Below are positions 8,446 to 17,100 of a stretch of 28,758 nt of DNA, piece by piece. Position 1 is the first letter of the stretch. Each line of letters begins with the position of its first letter. The stretch comes from Bacillota bacterium. GTDB lineage: Bacteria > Bacillota > Clostridia > Oscillospirales > Ruminococcaceae. The notes under the pieces are model-generated. The model did not search any database and was not told where the DNA came from. It worked only from the letters and a program-made list of their open reading frames with translations. Made by a program: the position numbers and the translations under genes. Location of the stretch: NCBI GenBank assembly GCA_023458875.1, contig JAEWXO010000042.1:1-28758 (forward strand), written 5' to 3'.

Positions 8446-8496
8446 TAAGAATGTATACTTATATAATTCTCAATTTATTTAAAAGAGGTGAACGGA

Positions 8497-9861
8497 TTGT
8501 CTGGCCAGCGTAAATTCAGACTTAATACAGTCTTTCAGGATGAAAAGACATATATGATACTTTATCTCAGAAAAAAAGAACGTATAAACGAGAGTCTTCT
8601 TCAATCCATAAAGCAAAAAAATTATTCAGAATTCCTTAATGCCATGTGGACAAAATCAGGTGGCTTCAATAAACTTACATATGAAATAAGTAACCTTGTT
8701 AGCCTTTCTGAATACATAAAGGCCGAAATGCCTCAGGAAAAATACTTTGATATTATATCTCAGATACAGAAAACATACGAAAAATGCTGTAAATCATCAA
8801 TGCCTGCTAACAATCTTATATGTGATTTAAAATATACATACTACCATCCTATGAAGAAAAAACTATATATGGCGTATGCGCCTGTAATAAACGGAAAATA
8901 CACTTCAAATATCGTAAAATTTCTCTACACACTGAACCGTAAAGCTTCTGTGATTGTCTCAGACAGCAACATAATGAATAAATACAAGGAATTTCTTGAA
9001 ACCCATCTCTTCCGTCAGAAAAAAAACAAAGACAAAAACCTTGCATTTTCTTATAATGATCTTTACAATTTCCTTCACGACTATGAAATGAAAAAGGAAA
9101 CTGTAGTTTCTGCTTCAGATGTCACTCCGCCAGAACCGACTGTCGCTCCCCATGATAATTATTTCAGACCGGCACAAAAATCCGAAAAAAAATCAACAGG
9201 AACAATAAAAGCCTCCCAGCTTGAAAAATCACCAAAGCCGCTTCAGAAGACTGACAAAAATTCCGCGCCGTACCTTCAGAGCTCCGACGGTGCTGTATAC
9301 TGTATTGACCATGTACCGTTTTCAATAGGCAGACACAGCAGCTCTGACATTATTCTCAACAACCTTAATATTTCATCATACCATGCGTCAATAGTATCGG
9401 AAAACGGAAGCTATTTTCTTAAGGATAAAAACTCAACCAACGGAGTATTTATAAAAGGAAAAAAGATAAAATACGAAAAATTAAATGACAATACGGTTTT
9501 TAAAATATATGATATCCCGTTTACATTTCGCAGTAACCATGAATTGCTGTCTGCCGATACCGGTATTTTACCGGCACAAACGTGCGAAGCAAAATCACAT
9601 GAGCTTGCTGAAGGGTATGAGGCGTATATACAAAATGCATCGTCAGCCGACAAATTTTATATTATTTCCTATCCATGCACTCACAGTGATCTCCCGGGGA
9701 TTGAAATAATCAAACGCGACAATCAGGTTATAATAAGGAATATTTCATGTCCTTCGCTTCAGATAGAGACAGAAACAGTCAGTGAAGGCTGTGAATTTTC
9801 ACTTTACTCGGGGTGTTCATTCTGTATCGGAGCAGAAAAATATATTTTCTATGTCTCATAA
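8497..9861 (+). CDS. FHA-domain protein with N-terminal DUF6382/EssB-like module (copy A)
   Basis: A 454-residue cytosolic protein. The N-terminal module (about 10-195) has the layout I associate with DUF6382: LTYEISNLVSLSEYI, a helix pair, NNLICDLKYTYYHPMKKKLY, and a final helical block. It also recalls the pseudokinase-like cytosolic domain of EssB. A low-complexity linker (about 200-262) leads to a canonical FHA domain (about 265-345) with SIGRH, SSYHAS and STNG. A beta-rich C-terminal module (about 372-454) looks like a second, degenerate FHA. The start is TTG at 8497: GAGGTG ends six bases before it, and alignment with the paralogue at 22981 gives exactly the same distance to the first shared motif. 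A GTG at 8488 lies inside the ribosome binding site and is rejected. FHA domains read phosphothreonine, so the likely partner is the kinase two genes downstream. Confidence 0.85.
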   Translation: MSGQRKFRLNTVFQDEKTYMILYLRKKERINESLLQSIKQKNYSEFLNAMWTKSGGFNKLTYEISNLVSLSEYIKAEMPQEKYFDIISQIQKTYEKCCKSSMPANNLICDLKYTYYHPMKKKLYMAYAPVINGKYTSNIVKFLYTLNRKASVIVSDSNIMNKYKEFLETHLFRQKKNKDKNLAFSYNDLYNFLHDYEMKKETVVSASDVTPPEPTVAPHDNYFRPAQKSEKKSTGTIKASQLEKSPKPLQKTDKNSAPYLQSSDGAVYCIDHVPFSIGRHSSSDIILNNLNISSYHASIVSENGSYFLKDKNSTNGVFIKGKKIKYEKLNDNTVFKIYDIPFTFRSNHELLSADTGILPAQTCEAKSHELAEGYEAYIQNASSADKFYIISYPCTHSDLPGIEIIKRDNQVIIRNISCPSLQIETETVSEGCEFSLYSGCSFCIGAEKYIFYVS

Positions 9862-9950
9862 TGGCAAGGATTTCGACTCTGCGGAGTCGACCAGGCTTTG
9901 CGGTCGCCTGGACTTCGCTCATATACCTGCCTGACTTTATGGTATGGCAA
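9861..9950. mobile_element. Small palindromic insertion flanked by ATGGCAA repeats
   Basis: The 109-bp gap between the FHA and PP2C genes carries an identical 7-bp repeat, ATGGCAA, at 9861-9867 and 9944-9950. Between them lie two GC-rich hairpins: TCGACTC/GAGTCGA around TGCG, then CCAGGC/GCCTGG around a nine-base loop containing TGCGG. In the paralogous cluster the same two genes are only 12 bp apart. Removing one ATGGCAA copy plus the 76 bp between would leave a 26-bp gap. This fits a short non-coding palindromic mobile element (REP- or MITE-like) with a 7-bp target duplication. No terminal inverted repeats are evident. Confidence 0.55.
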
Positions 9951-9970
9951 AATACGAAAGGAACGACATT

Positions 9971-10747
9971 ATGGATTATCTTTTTTCATATTGTACAGAT
10001 AAAGGGCCTTGCAGGGATGTCAATCAGGACTCGCTGTGTTTTAAGGCTGCAGAATATAAAGGAAATACATTTCTTCTTGCCGCTGTATGCGACGGAATGG
10101 GTGGGTTGTCCGATGGAGAAAATGCAAGTGCATATGTAATAAAAAAACTTTCGCAGTGGTTTGAAAATGACCTTGCATCACTTCTGCACAGAAAAAAGGG
10201 AATACTTGATATCAGAAAAAACCTCGACGAATACATACATATGATAAATGACAAAATAAACAGATATTCAGCCCTGAACAACAAAACCCTCGGCACAACC
10301 ATGACTGCAATAATTTTATTCAGTGATATAAATAAAATACTTACCGCGCATGTAGGGGATTCGCGTGCATATAAAATATCAGACAGTGAAATAAAGCTTC
10401 TCACAAACGATCATTCTGTTGTAGGAGAAGAGGTCAGGGACGGATTTCTTACAGAGGAGCTTGCAAATTCGGATGAACGCCAGAATCAGCTCACAAAATG
10501 CATAGGCGCTGATTTTGACGATATTTCATATGACTATACTATTAACGATCTTGAAAGCTGCGTCTATATGCTTTGTTCGGACGGATTCAGAAAAAAAATA
10601 TCATCATCCGAGTTTTTACAAAGCTTAAAGCCGTCGGAAATTACAGATAAAAACAAGGCAGAGAATATTCTCAGAGAACTTACAGAGCTTAATATTCAGC
10701 GTGATGAAACCGACAATATAACATCACTTCTCCTCAGAATAATATAG
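9971..10747 (+). CDS. PP2C-family Ser/Thr protein phosphatase (copy A)
   Basis: A 258-residue protein with the PP2C/STP motif set: NQD near 18-20, CDGMGG at 40-45, GTTMTA, HVGDSRAY, the flap segment DHSVVGEEV, LTKCIG, LCSDGF and the closing ETDNIT. The metal-binding Asp residues are all present, so it should be an active Mn/Mg-dependent phosphothreonine/serine phosphatase. The start at 9971 is supported by AAAGGA eight bases upstream and by alignment with the paralogue at 24424; an ATG at 9944 lies in the inserted palindromic element and is rejected. It stops seven bases before the kinase gene. In such phosphatase-kinase pairs the phosphatase reverses phosphorylation by the kinase, here probably on the FHA partners and the EssC locus. 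Confidence 0.92.
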   Translation: MDYLFSYCTDKGPCRDVNQDSLCFKAAEYKGNTFLLAAVCDGMGGLSDGENASAYVIKKLSQWFENDLASLLHRKKGILDIRKNLDEYIHMINDKINRYSALNNKTLGTTMTAIILFSDINKILTAHVGDSRAYKISDSEIKLLTNDHSVVGEEVRDGFLTEELANSDERQNQLTKCIGADFDDISYDYTINDLESCVYMLCSDGFRKKISSSEFLQSLKPSEITDKNKAENILRELTELNIQRDETDNITSLLLRII

Positions 10748-10754
10748 AAAGGCA

Positions 10755-12587
10755 GTGAAGCATCAATTGCTTAGCAGCGGCTACATACTTGAAAACAGAT
10801 ATCTTATTGACTGCAGTATAGGAAAAGGTGGAACTTCAGAAGTATTCAAGGCATTTGACCTTAATGCAGGCCATGCGGTACGGGCAGTAAAAGAAATACA
10901 TGGTGAAAATATACAGGAAAAAGAGCTCGAGTCTATTCTTATGGCGGAGCTTTATAAGAACAACACACACTCAAATTTTATTCCTAATATTATTCACAGA
11001 TTCAGAACAAATGACACACTTTTTATTGTTATGGATTATATTGACGGTACCGATATGTCAGAGCTTCTGCGCAACGGTCCCCTTCCTTATAAAAAGCTTG
11101 TCGAATATGCAAAGGATATTTGTCTTTTTCTATCATTCATGCATGACAACGAAAAAATATACAGTGATATGAAGCCCGACAATATTATGATAATCAACAA
11201 CAACGAAAATATAAACGTTCTGGATAAGACACAGAAATACAGCAGCCTTAAATTTGTCGACTTTGGTGCTACAATAAAAAACGGTGAGACAACTATCGCA
11301 TTTACGCCGGAATATGCAGCGCCTGAACAATTTACAGGGCAGTTTAACCGAAACGTATTTCCGGATAAAAGGACTGATATTTTTAATATCGGTGCAACAT
11401 TATATCATATGGCTACCGGAAGACTTCCTCTTTCTGTTTTTTCTTCAGACGGTACATCAGAACAGAACCTCAGAAATTCATATGAACGTTTTTTGTTTAC
11501 GGATAAGGATAAAGGCATAAATAAAAACCTAAAAAAAATTATTTTACGCTGTGTAAATGATGATGCCAGATTCAGATACCAGTCATGCGGAGATCTTTAC
11601 AAGGATCTTATAAGGCTTACAAGTCACAAACAGCTCAGACTTGCAGCACTGCTCGCAGCAGGTTCTGTGGTTTTTCTTTCTCTCGGTATTTTTTCATCCT
11701 TCCGCTGTAAAACCTTAAGTGCAAATGAATATGAAAATTACATTGATGCTGCCCTGAATGCAACAGCACTTGACGAAAAGATAAGTAATTATAAAAACGC
11801 CATAGAGCTTGAACCCGGTAACCCTACAGCTTATCTTGGATATATAAAAACGTGCAAATATGACGAAAATGACAGCGATGAGAAAAACGATGAGTATTTT
11901 TCCAAAGAAGAAAAGGACTATCTTGACAAAGCAATATCCAAGCACAAGGATGCGATGATAGAAAACGGCATATATGAAACGGTTCAGTTTGAAACCGGTA
12001 TTCTTTGCTGGTATTACCTCGAATACGGGCTTGAAAACAACACAAGCAACGATATAACACGAATGAAAACTGCCTCGGCATATTTTGATAAGGCACGTTC
12101 CGGAACAACACTTAACGATGAGAATTATCAGATGGCACAGACGTACTTCAGTATAGGTGACTTTTACCAGAGCATTTCATCACTTGTCCGTGAAGGAAAG
12201 GACAATGACGAAATATATAAGAACTTCTGGAACAGCATAAACAATATGCTGGAGTTTATTGATGAAAGCAACGCAGACAATGACCTCATACTGATGGAAA
12301 CATATAACACGGCAATGAATGCATTAAGAAGTTATTCGGGAAAGTTTGCGGCTAAGAGCACAGGAATAACTTACGACGATCAGATGTCACTGTTCAGCAA
12401 TATAAAAAGCAGAGTTGACAGTGCCAATATAGATATTTCAGCATCAGATGCAAAATACAGAAACGCATATGATTTAAAACAAAAGATAACTGAAATATAT
12501 GACGACACCGAAACCCAGATAAACATATCATACGGAAAAGACCTTAAGAACACAGGTGCCGAGAAAAAAAGCGGGGTGAAAAAATGA
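10755..12587 (+). CDS. Membrane Ser/Thr protein kinase (Hanks type) with TPR-like C-terminal region
   Basis: A 610-residue protein. The kinase domain (about 12-290) has the glycine loop GKGGTSEV (23-30), the ATP-binding Lys46 in AVKEI, the catalytic loop YSDMKPDN (136-143) with Asp138, the metal-binding DFG (169-171) and APE (189-191). The usual HRD arginine is replaced by serine, so activation-loop control probably differs. A transmembrane segment (about 295-316) is followed by about 290 residues of helical, TPR-like sequence (YKNAIELEPGNPTAYLGYIK), predicted outside the cell if the kinase is inside. The GTG at 10755 is only two bases from AAAGG; TTG at 10767 is an alternative. Its stop codon overlaps the next start (ATGA). 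The extracellular part could sense envelope or surface state, and likely targets are FHA-bound threonines in this locus. Confidence 0.9.
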   Translation: MKHQLLSSGYILENRYLIDCSIGKGGTSEVFKAFDLNAGHAVRAVKEIHGENIQEKELESILMAELYKNNTHSNFIPNIIHRFRTNDTLFIVMDYIDGTDMSELLRNGPLPYKKLVEYAKDICLFLSFMHDNEKIYSDMKPDNIMIINNNENINVLDKTQKYSSLKFVDFGATIKNGETTIAFTPEYAAPEQFTGQFNRNVFPDKRTDIFNIGATLYHMATGRLPLSVFSSDGTSEQNLRNSYERFLFTDKDKGINKNLKKIILRCVNDDARFRYQSCGDLYKDLIRLTSHKQLRLAALLAAGSVVFLSLGIFSSFRCKTLSANEYENYIDAALNATALDEKISNYKNAIELEPGNPTAYLGYIKTCKYDENDSDEKNDEYFSKEEKDYLDKAISKHKDAMIENGIYETVQFETGILCWYYLEYGLENNTSNDITRMKTASAYFDKARSGTTLNDENYQMAQTYFSIGDFYQSISSLVREGKDNDEIYKNFWNSINNMLEFIDESNADNDLILMETYNTAMNALRSYSGKFAAKSTGITYDDQMSLFSNIKSRVDSANIDISASDAKYRNAYDLKQKITEIYDDTETQINISYGKDLKNTGAEKKSGVKK

Positions 12588-13087
12588 ATTTGTCAGTATG
12601 GGAAAACATTATGAGGCTCTCATTTATTTTTTCTGTTGCTTTCTTTATAGGAACAGTGATTGTTATAATAAAATTCAATATTATTTCTGCACTGATATTT
12701 GAAATAAAGCAGAAAAAATCAGATAACAAAACCCAGACAAATAACATCCCTCCTCCGGATATCATTACTTCAACAGCCAAACCTATAACATCACCCGATA
12801 CAGTACCGCAGATATCAGAAAAAAAGCTTACAGCCACTGTAAGCGTAAGAAATCCGCATAATTCCGGAACCGTTCCTGTTTTCCAGAACAAAGAACCGGA
12901 AAAGATAAAAACCGATGCCGCTCAAAAGCCTGTTACATCATCAGGTGTACATAAGGATACTATAATAATAAAAAAGCCGTCACCTGTTATTACAGAAAAA
13001 GATAGTGATGACATATTCACCGTAACCGAAAGTATAGTAATATCAAATGCTTCTGATAAAGATTTACTTAGCATAGACAAATCATAA
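12584..13087 (+). CDS. Single-TM protein with disordered cytoplasmic tail, probable kinase substrate
   Basis: A 167-residue protein with one N-terminal transmembrane segment (about 10-38) and a long low-complexity tail rich in Thr, Ser, Pro and Lys. The tail ends in a short ordered-looking segment, DDIFTVTESIVISNAS (about 140-160). The start codon overlaps the kinase stop codon by four bases, so the two are translationally coupled. The paralogous cluster has a protein in the same place, at 25222, whose tail differs except for a similar closing segment (RFEITKNIIVIHSD). A membrane anchor, many Thr residues and kinase/phosphatase/FHA neighbours suggest a phosphorylated docking protein for FHA domains. 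This is inference; no known domain is recognised. Confidence 0.75.
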   Translation: MNLSVWENIMRLSFIFSVAFFIGTVIVIIKFNIISALIFEIKQKKSDNKTQTNNIPPPDIITSTAKPITSPDTVPQISEKKLTATVSVRNPHNSGTVPVFQNKEPEKIKTDAAQKPVTSSGVHKDTIIIKKPSPVITEKDSDDIFTVTESIVISNASDKDLLSIDKS

Positions 13088-13107
13088 TAAAGAAAATGGA
13101 GTAAAAA

Positions 13108-14103
13108 ATGTCAAAAAAAAATTTTTTAGTAATTGCAGCAATATGCGCTGTTTTTAACATTGCAGCCGCTCAGAGCGTAAGTGCATATTCAATAGATCTG
13201 TCTATTGAAAAAAAGGAAATATGCATTGACGATATACCGGCAGACGGAAAAGTCAGTCTCGCAATATCTATTTATAATAACCCGGTAACTGATCAGCTCG
13301 GTATGACTATAACAAAGGATTCTGCACTGAGCTTTGTAGGCTTTACCCCTCTAAATAATGTGGATCCGGTATTTTTTAATAGTTATTCAAGCGGTATGCG
13401 ACCGGACAATAAAGACACAGCAAACTTCAACTTCTGGTGTTCACCGGATTACTACAATGGAAACAATACTCTGGCATACATTAATTTACGTCTTCCGGAA
13501 GACGTATCAGCAGGAAGTTTCTACCCTGTTAATTTTACAAATAATGAAGATTTATATATTTATTATATAAACGAAAGTGGAAACAGAGATTATCTGCTTG
13601 CTAACAGCTTTAATCTGACAAACGGAGGAATACAGATAAATTCTGCCCCTCAGCCGCCTGCTGAACCTATTCCCGCTGGGCCCGTTCCTACAGCTCCTGT
13701 ACCGGCTCAAGAACCGCAGACACCTGCTGCTCCACCTCGTGACCCGAATCCTGTCCAACAGCAGCCTGACAATACACAAGCCCCGACGAACGCTCCTGTT
13801 GCAGCAAAAACAAGTTCCGAAGCAACATCTGTTTCATTAAATACCTCCGCTTCATCCGTATCTTCCTCACCGTCTGAAAAGAATACGTCACAGAAGTTTT
13901 CAACAGTTTCTTCATCAAAAAAATCCTCTGATACAACTAGGTTATCAGATACAGAAGCTGATTCTGAAACCACATTTGTTTCAAAAAACAAAGACGATAA
14001 TAAAAAAAGCAAATCCAGTCCTGCTCCCTTTATCGCAGTTGCCGTTGTACTGGCTGCTGCCACAGCAGTAATAATTTTAAAAATCAAAGGAAGGAAGTCA
14101 TAA
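13108..14103 (+). CDS. Secreted cohesin-like protein with C-terminal membrane anchor
   Basis: A 331-residue protein with a signal peptide (1-26, cleavage after VSA) and a beta-sandwich domain (about 27-178) resembling a cohesin: strands GKVSLAISIYNNP and LGMTITKDSALSFVGF, then NFNFWCSP, the NNTLAYINLRLPEDVSAG segment and a final GGIQI strand. A Pro/Ala-rich linker (180-230), a Ser/Thr-rich stalk (230-300), a transmembrane helix (about 305-325) and a basic tail KIKGRKS follow. There is no LPXTG, so anchoring is by membrane. The ribosome binding site GGAG is five bases upstream and the gap from the previous gene is 20 bp. Cohesins bind dockerins, and dockerin proteins lie nearby in this window. 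The cohesin call rests on strand order and typical motifs; another carbohydrate-binding-like sandwich is possible. Confidence 0.6.
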   Translation: MSKKNFLVIAAICAVFNIAAAQSVSAYSIDLSIEKKEICIDDIPADGKVSLAISIYNNPVTDQLGMTITKDSALSFVGFTPLNNVDPVFFNSYSSGMRPDNKDTANFNFWCSPDYYNGNNTLAYINLRLPEDVSAGSFYPVNFTNNEDLYIYYINESGNRDYLLANSFNLTNGGIQINSAPQPPAEPIPAGPVPTAPVPAQEPQTPAAPPRDPNPVQQQPDNTQAPTNAPVAAKTSSEATSVSLNTSASSVSSSPSEKNTSQKFSTVSSSKKSSDTTRLSDTEADSETTFVSKNKDDNKKSKSSPAPFIAVAVVLAAATAVIILKIKGRKS

Positions 14104-14106
14104 CAA

Positions 14107-17100
14107 ATGCAAGATAAAAAACAAATACTAAAAAGAACAATTTCGTTTATCACAGCTGTTTCTGTACTTTCATGCTATTATTCTGTTCCGTTTTGCGCAT
14201 CAGCAGCCGATACCACTGCTGCTACGTCTGAAACAAAACAGACATCTGTAACAACAACTGCAGGTACAACAGCTGCAGGTACAACAGTGACAACCACTGA
14301 AACAACGACAAGCACAACAAAAGCCGAATATACATATACCGTAAATATAGGCGGCATGGATATAAATAACAAAAATGAGGCTGACATATTTTACGGACGC
14401 TTATTTACAGCAGACATGCATCCTGACAATAACGGTAAAATAAAAACAGAAATAGCTCCGGAAGAACTGGAAGAGCTGATCAATAAGGATAACATTATAG
14501 ATTACAACGGACATAATTATAAATTCAGCGAAATAAGCAATTATATAGTAACGCTTGACGAATATTTCAAAGTTGAAATGGAACAGAATGCTCCTATATT
14601 GTTTACCGAAAGTGTTAATTATAATAACAATACTTATCTGAAAAAAGATTCAACTGTAACACTTACCGCGAAGCAGGATTGGATTTTACAAAAAAAGATT
14701 GTTAAGATACTTCAGCCTGATTCTTTTGAAACAGTAAAAGATGTTACCTTTCAGGCTTCATCGTCCTTCAGAATAAACTCTCATCAGCAGAACGGTCTGA
14801 ATTACTATGATTTCAGTATCAATGGTACTGACTATAAAGTAATATATTCAAGCTTCAGCGTAAACTTTAAAGATAATAACAAAGATTATCGCTCAGATGA
14901 TTATCAATCAAACGGTATGTATTTATGGAAAGACAGAAAAATAAGCGACGTTGAAGGCTTCGGCTATAAAATTCCTTTTAATATTAACGCCACAAAAAAC
15001 GGTTATATACAATCAGTTACTGTAACAAGCAGTGACAACACGCCACTGATAGTATGCCGTTCCGATGACAATAAATACACTGATGTAAATAAAACCGATC
15101 TGATAAAAGATTTAAAATACAACCATAACGCTCAGTTATGCATTATGATTCCGGACAGTGTTCAGCCATCTGACAATTGTAAATTTACAGTTTCTGTTGA
15201 AATTATACCTGATATAGTAACAACAAAAACAAAAAAATATTCATTTAAGGACAAAAAATGGATAACAGAAGATGTACAGTCGGAAATAAATAACACCGGC
15301 AGTATAACCGCTCCGAGAATATTAAAGGATGAAAACAATCAAATGACCCATATTCTTATGGGATGTGATATAAATCCTGAAACAGCTCCTACACTTACCG
15401 ATCTTGTCAGAATTCTTAGTAATCCAAGCTCTGTTGATAATTCAGTGCCTTATGGCCATAATGTACATACTTTTTACTATATTCCTCTTGATACTAAAGA
15501 CGTTGACGTTAAACCGTTTAATATACTTGGAACAAAAACAGACAAAGATAATGTATATTGTGTAAATGTCAATGAGAAAAGTGGTAAGATTTCTTCTCTT
15601 AACATCCTTTCCAATCTTGCAACAGTATATGAATTATATAATTCGAATAATCTGAAAGATGCAAATATAGAACTTAATTCTTTTCCTTTAGAATATAGCG
15701 AAGAAAAACCGGAAAAAAATTATCTGGAATTTGTGAATTCCACACCTAAAGGAGAAGAAACTCAGTTTGTTATTATCCGAAGTATATGCGATTACATTGA
15801 TTCAGATGAATATGACAAATTTGCAAACTATTTAAGTTCCCCGTTATATTTCTATGTAGACAGACTAGCTCCACAGATTAAAAAAGCATTTCCGGACGGA
15901 ACTGAAATTTCCGACAAACTGCCATGGTCAAAAAATGACATAACATTCAGCCTGAATATCGATGACAGAAACAAGCTTGACAAAAACAACTACACTGATG
16001 AATTATATAACAACTTCAATAATGCCGCATCAAAAACATCTGAAATAACAATAGGAAATTATATTTTTAAAATTAATGACGGAGTAATAACAAAGTCAAA
16101 AAAATTAACAACTGCTTCCGGACTTTCAGACGATAATATTGTATCAGAAACAACAGATACTGAATATAACAACAATCTTTCAGACTGTAATATTGACGCA
16201 GAATATACTAAAAACCAAAACGGAACAGAAACCGTCACATTTAAAATAACAACTGAAAAAAATTATATTAAAAAAGACAATGTAAATATTACTGTAACGG
16301 ATTCATGCGGAAATACATCCAATTCATCTTTAAATATATGGATAGATAAAACAGCTCCATATCTTAAAACAGACAAAACAATAATTGACGGCTTCGACGA
16401 GAATCTAAAAAATATCGTAAGTACAGGACGTGATGCGGAATTCAGATATGAAGCATCGGATATTGTTACTGATGAAAACGAAGGTTCCGGAATAAAATCG
16501 GTAATTGCAGAATACATATCTGACAATACTCATGAAGCAATAAAGAAAAATGATGCAAACGTCTTTGAATGGAACAGATTCCAGAACAGTAAAGGTAAAA
16601 TCAAGGTAACTGTTACTGATAATGCAGGAAACAGCACTGAATATTTTTATAAAGACGGAGCTCTCTCCGACATTGCTTCCACTACCACAGCTGACACTAT
16701 TATTTTTGATAATACCGCGCCTGATACATCAATAATAAATTCAAATGAGCTTAATAAAAAATGGTTTGCCTCATACCCTGAAATTAATTTCAGTATTCAG
16801 GATAAGAATATAAGCTCAGGAATAAGCAATCTGTATATAACCGTAAACGGAGTAATTATTCCTGCTGAGTTTACAAATACAAAGGATAATGAAACCTATA
16901 CACTTTTACCTGAAAGCTATATTTCAATACTTACAGACGAAAAATCCGCAGGCTACCGAAAAGACGGAAAAATAGAAATTTCAGCATATTCCGTTGATGC
17001 AGCCGGAAATAACGGTAATACATCTTCTGTATCATTTTCCGTAGATGACCAGAACCCTCTCGAACCGGATGCTTTCCGTGCTGAAAATTCAAATGTACAG

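Noticed and set aside
9813..10139. A 108-residue plus-strand frame across the FHA-PP2C junction
   Set aside because: It reads through the palindromic insertion in a different frame from both genes and has no paralogue counterpart.
13552..14153. Several minus-strand frames opposite the cohesin-like gene and the start of the giant gene
   Set aside because: They mirror Pro/Ala- and Ser/Thr-rich low-complexity coding sequence and lack ribosome binding sites.
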